Origin: Pseudomonadota bacterium
Lineage (GTDB): Bacteria > Pseudomonadota > Gammaproteobacteria > Steroidobacterales > Steroidobacteraceae
Reading direction: 5' to 3'
Assembly (NCBI GenBank): GCA_016703895.1
Contig: JADJBE010000031.1
Span: 1 to 6,498 of the forward strand
Length of the DNA: 6,498 nucleotides
Shown: positions 1 to 5,058 of the stretch, in pieces
Numbering within the stretch: position 1 is the first letter of the stretch
Layout of the letters: each line of letters starts with the position of its first letter
Program-made: the position numbers and the translations under genes
The notes under the pieces: model-generated
Seen by the model: only the letters and a program-made list of their open reading frames with translations
What the model was told of the DNA's origin: nothing
Databases searched by the model: none

Positions 1-228
1 GGCGGTGAACAAGTATCGCGTGGCGTGCCGCCGTACGCCGAGACGCGGGCTTACGCCGGGCAGATACCCGCGTACTATCGAAAGCTGCAGCATCCGTTCG
101 ATCCTCGAGCGGCCGATCCATCGCCGGAACTCGCCCGGATCCGGGCCGGGGCACCGTCGAGGAGGCACCGTGAGAATGTGTTAGACTTTTGCGGCTGGTG
201 GAGCCCGGTGGTTATTCGTCGCGTGTAG
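1..228 (+). CDS. Lytic transglycosylase (SLT/GH23 domain), C-terminal fragment
   Basis: This is the tail of a peptidoglycan lytic transglycosylase, which cleaves the glycan between MurNAc and GlcNAc in the periplasm. The gene enters from the left edge, so the catalytic Glu is outside the window. The visible hallmark is GVPPYAETRAY at positions 22-54, which matches the conserved end of the SLT domain (typically AYNAG...PPY-ET-YV), followed by IPAYYRKLQHPFDPR. The first few codons fit better in the next frame, where they read AVNKYR, matching the usual 'GAVxRYGG-PPY' lead-in. A one-base loss near position 17-20 is therefore likely. The frame ends at TAG 226-228. The last 20 or so residues (after ENVLDF) look unlike the family, and the true C-terminus may differ. 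The family call rests on a short motif, so the subfamily (Slt70, MltC or other) cannot be given. Confidence 0.72.
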   Translation, partial: GGEQVSRGVPPYAETRAYAGQIPAYYRKLQHPFDPRAADPSPELARIRAGAPSRRHRENVLDFCGWWSPVVIRRV

Positions 229-248
229 TAAGGGCATCATGGCCAAGA

Positions 249-262
249 CGCCGCTCCTATAG
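249..262 (-). repeat. REP-like unit, partial, minus orientation
   Basis: The segment gccgctcctataggc resembles the right half of the full minus-oriented unit at 5163-5187 (gccgctcctacag), with one mismatch. It faces the next unit at 279-300, as paired REP units usually do. Confidence 0.45.
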
Positions 263-278
263 GCGGTGTGCGGTTTTT

Positions 279-300
279 GTAGAGCGCCTTCAGGCGCGAA
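279..300 (+). repeat. REP-like unit, plus orientation (one base short)
   Basis: The sequence begins tgtagagcgccttcaggcgc and ends gaa. It is the unit of 439-463 with one G missing from the tgtaggagcg head. The stem is gcgcc/ggcgc with a ttca loop. Confidence 0.65.
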
Positions 301-325
301 CGGCCGTGGTGGTGCGACGTATCGC

Positions 326-346
326 TGCGGCTGAAGCCGCCCCCAC
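326..346 (-). repeat. REP-like unit, minus orientation
   Basis: gcggctgaagccgccccc followed by aca is the reverse-complement form of the family, with stem gcggc/gccgc around tgaa. Two T-to-C changes in the tail distinguish it from the 5163-5187 copy. Confidence 0.6.
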
Positions 347-360
347 AAGCGCTGCGTGTT

Positions 361-389
361 TGTAGGAGCGTTCCGTCAGCGAACGCAAT
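361..389 (+). repeat. REP-like unit with a divergent stem
   Basis: The head tgtaggagcg is intact, but the stem differs from the other copies: gcgttc pairs with gaacgc around cgtcagc. Both arms have changed together, so the hairpin is preserved while the sequence has drifted. This suggests selection on the fold, or a separate subfamily. Its distal half also pairs with 402-412. Confidence 0.6.
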
Positions 390-438
390 AGCGTGGTGAC
401 GATTGCGCTGACGCCGCACTTGCACGCGCGGCGGTCTT

Positions 439-463
439 TGTAGGAGCGCCTTCAGGCGCGAAT
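439..463 (+). repeat. REP-like unit, plus orientation
   Basis: This is a full unit: the tgtaggagcg head, stem gcgcc/ggcgc with a ttca loop, and a cgaat tail. It is the cleanest copy in the left-hand cluster and belongs to the same family as the inverted pair at 5118-5187. Units of this kind are typically moved by REP-associated tyrosine transposases (RAYT) encoded elsewhere; none is in this window. Confidence 0.7.
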
Positions 464-531
464 CGGACTTCGTCCGCCGCGACGTTCGTTCCTGGGACCG
501 CTGTGGCTGCGGTGGTCGCTCGGTAGCGCCG

Positions 532-1284
532 TTGCCGATGACCGGGTCGGCCCATGCCGCACTGCCCGAACAGATCGTCCGCGTCAACCCCGGCCGTCGC
601 GCGGTCGGCACCCAACAACCCGCGCGCAGTCCGCAGTTTGCCTTCTGCGCACGCTCCGTCGTCGGCGACGGCACGCTGGTCGCGACCAGTGCGCACGTGC
701 TGCCGGAGTCGGTGGACTCCGGCGCAAAGCGGAGGTGCGCGATACCGAGGCGCCGATCGCGAATCCCAGGTGCCGGAGGCGAAGATCGTCGCGATCGACC
801 GCGAGCAACCGATCTCGCGCTGCTGAAGATAACGGGCGCGGCCTTGCCCGCCCTCGCGATCGGCGACTCGAACGCGTGCGCGAGGGCGAGACGACAGCCT
901 TCACGGGATTTCCGATCGGCGGCGTGATGGGGTTCAACCGGTCACGCACCGGTACGCCATTGCGGCGATCACGCGGCGGCGATCCCCGGTGCCAACGCGC
1001 AGCAACTCGATCCGAGGGTGATCAGACGCGTGCAGGCCGGGTCCTCAACGTGTTTCAGCTCCGATGCGATCGCCTATCCCGGCAACAGCGGCAGTCCGCT
1101 CTATGACGTTGAGCGGGGCGAAGTCGTGGGTATCGTCAACATGGTGTTCGTCAAGGGAACCAAGGAAGCGGCACTCAGCGCGCCGAGCGGGATCAGCTTT
1201 GCCATCCCGGCGAAATATCTCGGCGCACTGCTTCGCAGCACCACAGGTGCGGGCAATTCCGCGAGTTCGGCAACGATCAAGTAG
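532..1284 (+). pseudogene. Secreted trypsin-like (HtrA-type) serine protease, multiply frame-disrupted
   Basis: This is a chymotrypsin-fold serine peptidase of the Trypsin_2/HtrA group without a PDZ domain, probably periplasmic or secreted. A residual signal-peptide end (SAHA-ALPEQ) precedes the mature part. The triad is visible: His in LVATSAHVLPE (694-696), Asp in TDLALLKI (811-813) and Ser in YPGNSGSPLYD (1087-1089). Other family segments are TAFTGFPIGGVMGFN (near 894-938), THRYAIAAIT (near 944-973), and VKGTKEAAL and SGISFAIPAKYL near the C-terminus. These segments lie in different frames. The frame changes near 728, 740, 806, 875, 938, 972 and 1038 each fit loss of one base, and a gain near 1062 restores frame. 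From about 1063 to TAG 1282-1284 the frame is clean. The start is not settled: TTG 532 has no good ribosome site, and a hydrophobic stretch (FLGPLWLRWSLGSAVA) lies upstream in another frame. It is either a pseudogene or badly called sequence. Confidence 0.72.
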
Positions 1285-1375
1285 ACGGGTTGGCCGCGGA
1301 TGATTCACCACTTGCCGCCGCACTGCCGCAATGCACACGCGGATTCTTCTTGACGGGTGCGGACCTCGAACAGCC

Positions 1376-2302
1376 TCAGGAAACCCGCTCTTTCTCCCGC
1401 AACCGCTCCAGTACGCCGGTTTCATCGCCCGGCGGGAAGCCGTGCAGCAACAGTGAACTCGCGCGTCCCGTCGCGTGCGCCCGACCGGCGCGGTGCAGTC
1501 CCTCGTCGATCCGCGTGAACGGAACTTCGAGCAATACTGCCGGGGCGCAGACGCGTTTGTTGAGGCGCTCTTCGCCGACGACCTCGAAGCCCAGCGATCG
1601 CCGGTAAAACGCCACATGCCGCGGGTTGACTTCGATCACTGCGTGCGTGAACCCATGCAGGCGAGACGCGTACAGGTATGCGGTGTGAAAGAGGCCGGCC
1701 AACACCGGCTTGGTTGCCGCCTTTGAATCGACGGCCAGACGCGTGAACTCGCAGAGGCGATGCCCGGCGCGCCGGAGGCGATCGAGCTCATCCGGGTAGA
1801 GATCGTCGGCGGAAAGCCCCGAAGGCGAATCGAGCCGGACGCTGACGGTGCCGACCATGCAGCCCTCGTCGTAGGCAAGGAACGTCGACAAGTGCGGCTC
1901 CGGCGCATCCGGGGTGAGTGGAATCCGGTAACCACGGCCCGCATAACGCTTGTCGACCATTCGCCTGGCCTCATGCCGACGAACGGGCAGGCGTGCGACC
2001 CGGATCTTGAATCCCTCCTGACTGCCGCGCAGGTCGCCAAACGTTGGCAGGTCGGGCTCGGAGATCGACAGCTTGCGGAAGCGCAATGCCGCTTCGTTGT
2101 AGACCGTCTCGCCGCCATGGCGAGTATTGGGCGACGGCATCGTGATGATCAACATGGGCGAACGGGGCTTTCCCCATAGCGCCTTGCCCGCACCTCGCAG
2201 ACGGGATATCAATCGTTGGAGCTGCGAGGTTCTATGTCGTTCCATCTGCTCGATCATCAAACAGCAGTCGGGGCACCCAACCCGGCCGACCGAAAACCGC
2301 AT
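1376..2302 (-). CDS. FeeM-like GNAT acyltransferase (N-acyl amino acid synthase type)
   Basis: A clean 308-codon frame encodes a GNAT-fold protein of the FeeM group, which is related to N-acyl amino acid and acyl-homoserine-lactone synthases. By family, it would join an acyl chain to an amino group in the cytoplasm; the substrate cannot be read from sequence. Numbering from the ATG at 2302, the core spans roughly residues 98-262: FKIRVARLPVRRHEARR, STFLAYDEGCMVGTVSVRLD (beta strands), GLSADDLYPDELDRLR, CEFTRLAVDS, then LFHTAYLYASRLHGFTHAVI and VNPRHVAFYRRSLGFEVVGE. The last segment is the usual acyl-carrier-binding end of the fold. A basic 46-residue C-terminal tail follows. The start is uncertain: ATG 2302, 2257 and 2245 are in frame and none has a strong ribosome site. 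The extra N-terminus carries a CPDCC cluster. FeeM-like genes often sit near exosortase/PEP-CTERM loci, but none is seen here. The gene is convergent with the protease. Confidence 0.72.
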   Translation of the reverse strand: MRFSVGRVGCPDCCLMIEQMERHRTSQLQRLISRLRGAGKALWGKPRSPMLIITMPSPNTRHGGETVYNEAALRFRKLSISEPDLPTFGDLRGSQEGFKIRVARLPVRRHEARRMVDKRYAGRGYRIPLTPDAPEPHLSTFLAYDEGCMVGTVSVRLDSPSGLSADDLYPDELDRLRRAGHRLCEFTRLAVDSKAATKPVLAGLFHTAYLYASRLHGFTHAVIEVNPRHVAFYRRSLGFEVVGEERLNKRVCAPAVLLEVPFTRIDEGLHRAGRAHATGRASSLLLHGFPPGDETGVLERLREKERVS

Positions 2303-2403
2303 CGCAACTTGATTGAGATCTTGCGCGGTGCACCATACTCACCGCCTGATGCGCCTGTAAATCGAAAGCAAGAAACATACCTAAAACAATTTTCTCGACA
2401 AAT

Positions 2404-2415
2404 CAGAGCGCTCTG
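2404..2415. promoter_or_regulatory. Perfect 12-base palindrome, possible operator
   Basis: cagagcgctctg is a perfect palindrome in the AT-rich part of the region upstream of the acyltransferase, about 100-170 bases ahead of its candidate starts. The position suits a regulator-binding site, but no regulator gene is nearby and a chance origin cannot be excluded. Confidence 0.3.
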
Positions 2416-2463
2416 TTTCGCGCACCCTGGGGGATGTAAAGTGGCCCGACAAGAAACCTGAGC

Positions 2464-2481
2464 CTCCGACCCGAGTCGGAG
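2464..2481 (-). terminator. Possible terminator hairpin downstream of the LolA-like gene
   Basis: ctccgac and gtcggag form a 7-base-pair stem around ccga. Read on the minus strand, the hairpin is followed after a few bases by a weak T-rich run (GGTTTCTTG). It lies about 140 bases past the stop of the LolA-like gene. The T tract is poor and the distance is long, so this is tentative. Confidence 0.35.
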
Positions 2482-2617
2482 AACCGCGACCTCATCAGGA
2501 TGCGTCCAGACACGCGGGCTCTTGCGAACATCCATCGGTGGCCTGGTACACGATCCAACGGAGTATACCGGCTTCAGACCGCGCGATCGGTCCAAGAACC
2601 GGCCAGGGGCGGTTTCC

Positions 2618-3282
2618 TCATTCCAGGCGTTTGAGGTAATCCTTGGTAAACACCTTGTCGGGCAGATCACGCAGCTTCATGGCGCTGTACTCCAGCACCG
2701 ACTGTTCGCCCTTGCGCAGCGCGTCTTCCATCACCAGCCGGGTCGGCCGCAGCTTGCCTGCCATGCGCTCGAATTTCTGGTACAGGCAGGTCTTCAGCAG
2801 CCGCCCGGACGCCGTGTAGAACTCCGCCTTGTGCGGATGATGGTTGGCATGCCGCACCCAGAGCAGCACGCGCTGGTAGGTGACGCTGCGGTCGACCGCC
2901 GTGAGCTCCAGCACGTCCGTCTTCTCGCCGTCGACGACCTCGGTTCGCAGCAGTCTCGGCGAGTAGTCGCCGACGAAGTTGGCGCGCGCGAGGTCGCCGT
3001 TGGCCACGTGTTCTCGTTGCCCTTGGACAGCACCCTGTACTTCCGCTCCTCGGTCGGCTGTCCCTCCTTGCTGGTGACGATAGAGATGTCGACCTGGAAT
3101 CCTTCCTGCGGGAAGCGGATCTGGTCGGCCTTTTCCAATATACTGCGGGCGACAGGGTCGTCGACGGGCTCCGCAGGGGTTTGCGCCAAGGCGGTCGCGG
3201 CGAACGCGAGCAGCCAGGGCAGCAGCATCGTTGGCCAAGCCCGGCGGCGAACGCTACGGATCGGGATATGCATCGGTTGCAT
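2618..3282 (-). pseudogene. LolA-like outer membrane lipoprotein-sorting protein, internally deleted
   Basis: This is a periplasmic LolA-fold protein of the 'outer membrane lipoprotein-sorting protein' family (PF17131-like), presumed to carry a lipid or lipoprotein across the periplasm. The start at ATG 3282 gives a good signal peptide: SVRRRAWPT, then a hydrophobic run MLLPWLLAFAATALA ending in ALA-Q near residue 33. The mature part begins with SILEKADQIRFPQEGFQVDI and reaches VLSKGNENT near 3010. It then resumes in another frame with VANGDLARANFVGDY and continues through DRSVTYQRV, KAEFYTASGRLLKT, LRPTRLVMEDAL and DLPDKVFTKDYLKRLE to TGA at 2618-2620. Family members carry about 40 residues between these blocks, normally the 'LLMxxxDLWxYxPSVxxPxRL' segment, and these are absent here. 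The net shift fits a deletion of 3n+1 bases. The gene is divergent from the ABC ATPase with a 68-base gap, so the two may share regulation. Confidence 0.75.
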
Positions 3283-3350
3283 TCAATACCAAATCGTGTG
3301 GACGATCAGGCGGTGACGACCGAGCGGCCAGCCGAACACTCCGGCAACGG

Positions 3351-4137
3351 ATGAGCCTCGTTCGCGTCGAACACGTATCCAAAGACTATCTGCTCGGCGA
3401 GCAGAAGGTGCCTGCGCTCAAAGATATCACGCTGGCCATCGAGCCGGGCGTGTTCCTGGCCATCGCCGGGCCGTCGGGCAGCGGCAAGACGACGCTGCTG
3501 AATCTCATCGGCTGCATCGACACGCCGACCTCGGGCAGGATCTACATCAACGAGCAGGACGTCAGCGGCAGGACGCCCGATCAGCTTGCCGACCTGCGCG
3601 CGCGCACCATCGGTTTCATCTTCCAGACCTTCAACCTGCTGCCGGTGCTCACCGCCGCCGAGAACGTCGAGTACCCACTGCTCCAACGGCGCGACATCGA
3701 CAAGGCGGCCCGAGGAAGCGGGTCGACCATTTCCTGGACCTCGTCGGGTTGTCGGCGTTTGCGCACCATCGCCCCAACCAGCTCTCCGGCGGGCAACGGC
3801 AGCGGGTCGCGATCGCCCGCGCGCTGGCGATCTATCCGTCGATCGTGCTGGCCGACGAGCCCACCGCCAACCTCGACCGCGCCACCGGCAAGGAAATTCT
3901 GCAGTTGATGAAAGCGATCAACCGGCAGTTCGGCACCACGTTCATCTTCTCGACCCACGACCGCGGGTGATGGCGATGGCCGACCGGCTGGTGCGCGTCG
4001 AGGACGGCGCCATCGCGAGCCTTCCGTCGGGCGGTGTCCGTGCGCGAGGCAAAGTGGAAGTCGGTGCAGCAGTAAGCTCGCCCAATACGAGGGAATCTCG
4101 AGGGTCAGACCCCAATCGTCAACTTCCCGGGACTTGA
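3351..4137 (+). CDS. ABC transporter ATP-binding protein, LolD/MacB type (frame-disrupted)
   Basis: This is the cytoplasmic ATPase of a type VII (LolCDE/MacB/FtsE-like) ABC transporter. All motifs are present: Walker A GPSGSGKTTLL (near 3469-3500), Q-loop FIFQTFNLLPVLTAAENV, signature LSGGQRQRVAIARAL (near 3781-3825), Walker B IVLADEPTANLD and H-loop FSTHD. The start is ATG 3351 (MSLVRVEHVSKDYLLG); the ribosome site is weak. Two one-base losses are implied. One lies near 3712-3716, where KAAR must jump to KRVDHFLDLVGLSAF. The other lies near 3962-3964, where STHD must jump to RVMAMADRLVRVEDGAI. The C-terminal end is unclear. The frame as read runs into the palindrome at 4102 and stops at TGA 4135-4137. 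A neighbouring frame gives VREAKWKSVQQ and stops at TAA 4073-4075. No FtsX-like permease follows, although this ATPase class needs one. Confidence 0.85.
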
Positions 4138-4156
4138 CGCGATTGGGCTCTGACCC
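4102..4156. repeat. Long imperfect palindrome, GGGTCAGAC family
   Basis: The left arm starts gggtcagaccccaatcg and the right arm ends cgattgggctctgaccc. The two arms pair over about 25 bases with a few mismatches, centred on cccggg at 4126-4131. The outer core gggtcagacccc also occurs in the palindrome at 5020-5042, so the toxin-antitoxin pair is bracketed by two members of one repeat family. It overlaps the 3' end of the ATPase frame. It could act as a bidirectional transcription stop or be a mobile-repeat end; the sequence does not decide. Confidence 0.7.
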
Positions 4157-4206
4157 GACCCGGGAGAGAATGGCGTCAGAGTCGACACCTACCCTCGCTC
4201 GGACCA

Positions 4207-4235
4207 TTGACTATTGATGCCTAGCATGGAATACT
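4207..4235 (+). promoter_or_regulatory. Candidate sigma-70 promoter of the toxin-antitoxin operon
   Basis: TTGACT (4207-4212) is a near-consensus -35, followed after 17 bases by AATACT (4230-4235), which matches 4 of 6 bases of the -10 consensus. It lies 28 bases ahead of the antitoxin ATG and just past the palindrome. Confidence 0.45.
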
Positions 4236-4258
4236 GCATCAGCTTTCAAAATCAGTAT
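4231..4258. promoter_or_regulatory. Candidate antitoxin operator (inverted repeat over the -10)
   Basis: atactg (4231-4236) and cagtat (4253-4258) are inverted arms separated by 16 bases, overlapping the proposed -10 and the likely transcription start. VapB-type antitoxins commonly repress their own operon through such sites. The arms are short, so this is an inference from position. Confidence 0.35.
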
Positions 4259-4263
4259 CTTTC

Positions 4264-4489
4264 ATGAGAACGACCATCAATCTCGAGGATGATGCGTATG
4301 CGTCGGCGGAGGCCTATGCGCGCGCGCCCGTGCGTTGAAGCTTGGGCAGGCGATATCGGAACTGATTCGCCTTGGCAGCGCCAGCCGGCTGCAGTTCAAG
4401 CAGGTCGCCGGCGTATGGGTCTTCGATCTGCCGGCGGAAGCGCCGCGGCTCCGCCGCAGGTGCAAGCGATGCTGGACGAGTCGACGTGA
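4264..4489 (+). CDS. VapB-type ribbon-helix-helix antitoxin (frame-disrupted)
   Basis: This small DNA-binding antitoxin would neutralise the PIN toxin encoded next and repress the operon. The start at ATG 4264 gives MRTTINLEDDAYASAEAYAR, a typical ribbon-helix-helix opening. As read, the frame stops after 25 codons. Shifting by one base near 4322-4330 gives ALKLGQAISELIRLGSASRL, then GVWVFDLPAEAPRL. A second shift near 4450 gives PPQVQAMLDEST and TGA at 4487-4489. The rejoined protein of about 75 residues matches the usual family layout: DNA-binding N-terminus, a linker with a hydrophobic '-VFD-P' strand, and a toxin-binding 'xVQAMLDE' tail. Both shifts fit single-base loss in GC runs. The toxin start lies 57 bases downstream. 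No strong ribosome site is visible ahead of the ATG. Confidence 0.72.
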
Positions 4490-4546
4490 GCCCGTCGGGC
4501 CGCCCCAAGGGCGAACGCCGGAGTGCGCAGCGCGGAGGGTAGTCCA

Positions 4547-5011
4547 GTGAGCCATTTGCTCGACGCCAATGCGCTGATCGCCCTCTGCTGGCCCACCCAC
4601 GAGCATCACCTTCGAATGCTCGCCTGGTTTCGGCAGCATGCCAGGAAGGGTTGGGCCACGACCGCGCTGACGCAGGCGGCGTTCGTCCGGATTGTCTCGC
4701 AGCAGGCGTTCGCGGGACGAGCGGTCGCCATCAGCGAGGCCGCCGAGTTGTTGTTGCGCAATACGGCGCACACCGCGCATCGGTTCGTGACGCTCGATTT
4801 TGCGTTCGACCAGGTGCTCGTCGCCTGCTCTGGCGGCGTGCTCGGGCATCGGCAGGTAACCGACGCCTGGCTGCTGACCGCGGCGATGCGAAACGGGATG
4901 AAACTGCTGACGTTCGATGCCGGAATCGGTCAGCTGTTGGCCACTGCCGGCGAACGAGCCAGGCATCTCGCCATGCTCGGGGCGGAACCCGCCGCCGGGG
5001 GCAGGTCTTGA
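4547..5011 (+). CDS. VapC-type PIN-domain ribonuclease toxin
   Basis: This is an intact 154-residue PIN-domain protein, by family a metal-dependent ribonuclease that inhibits translation when free of its antitoxin. The start at GTG 4547 (SHLLDANALIAL) is favoured by a strong ribosome site, ggaggg at 4534-4539, seven bases upstream. Acidic PIN residues are D6 in LLDAN, D106 in QVTDAWLL and D124 in LTFDAG. The position after the ATTALT stretch is Q43 (LTQAAFVRIVS), where many PIN proteins have Glu; Gln there is common in this VapC subgroup as I recall it. The frame is clean from start to TGA 5009-5011, in contrast with its antitoxin. The C-terminus PAAGGRS ends nine bases before the second palindrome. 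Confidence 0.85.
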   Translation: MSHLLDANALIALCWPTHEHHLRMLAWFRQHARKGWATTALTQAAFVRIVSQQAFAGRAVAISEAAELLLRNTAHTAHRFVTLDFAFDQVLVACSGGVLGHRQVTDAWLLTAAMRNGMKLLTFDAGIGQLLATAGERARHLAMLGAEPAAGGRS

Positions 5012-5019
5012 ATTGGGGG

Positions 5020-5042
5020 AAATCGGGGTCTGACCCCGATTT
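5020..5042. repeat. Perfect 23-base palindrome, GGGTCAGAC family; possible terminator
   Basis: Two 11-base arms, aaatcggggtc and gaccccgattt, flank a single t. On either strand the GC-rich stem ends in three T's, so it could end toxin-antitoxin transcription. Its core ggggtctgacccc is the same as the outer core of the repeat at 4102-4156. Confidence 0.7.
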
Positions 5043-5058
5043 ACACAGAGGCGGCATC

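Larger units (their letters stand above)
229..531. other. Gene-free stretch holding a REP-like repeat cluster
   Basis: No convincing gene lies between the transglycosylase stop and the protease. The stretch contains at least five REP-like units or fragments in both orientations (249-463, listed separately). An imperfect inverted repeat also pairs 375-389 (gtcagcgaacgcaat) with 402-412 (attgcgctgac). Reading frames on the minus strand cross this region but only translate the repeats into basic peptides such as DSRLKALLQ, so I treat them as shadows. No clear promoter for the protease was found. Confidence 0.7.
2303..2617. other. Intergenic region between two minus-strand genes
   Basis: The stretch upstream of the acyltransferase (about 2301-2420) is more AT-rich than the rest of the window and probably holds its minus-strand promoter. 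No -35/-10 pair is convincing enough to list. It contains a 12-base palindrome (2404-2415) and a hairpin (2464-2481). I see no coding sequence; open frames crossing it are short and have no recognisable content. Confidence 0.55.

Noticed and set aside
249..463. Repeated tgtaggagcg units as a possible CRISPR array
   Set aside because: The spacing is irregular, orientations alternate, units vary internally, and each folds into its own hairpin. This is the REP pattern, not direct repeats with uniform spacers.
728..1062. Programmed ribosomal frameshifting in the protease
   Set aside because: Seven or eight changes within about 340 bases, none at a typical slippery heptamer, cannot be a programmed mechanism.
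1285..1375. Terminator between the convergent protease and acyltransferase genes
   Set aside because: No stem with a following T run could be found. Only weak ccgcg/cgcgg pairing spans the gap.
1376..2617. Exosortase/PEP-CTERM locus suggested by the FeeM-like gene
   Set aside because: No PEP-CTERM tail, exosortase-like membrane protein or associated regulator is present in the window.
2522..3316. 264-codon open frame on the plus strand
   Set aside because: It lies opposite the LolA-like gene, whose signal peptide and conserved blocks are clear on the minus strand. The plus-strand translation has no recognisable family features and is a GC-rich shadow.
3581..4207. 208-codon open frame on the minus strand
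   Set aside because: It is antisense to the ABC ATPase signature and Walker B motifs and crosses the palindrome, so it is a shadow frame.
4277..4966. 229-codon open frame on the minus strand
   Set aside because: It is antisense to the VapBC pair, which has a ribosome site and PIN motifs on the plus strand.
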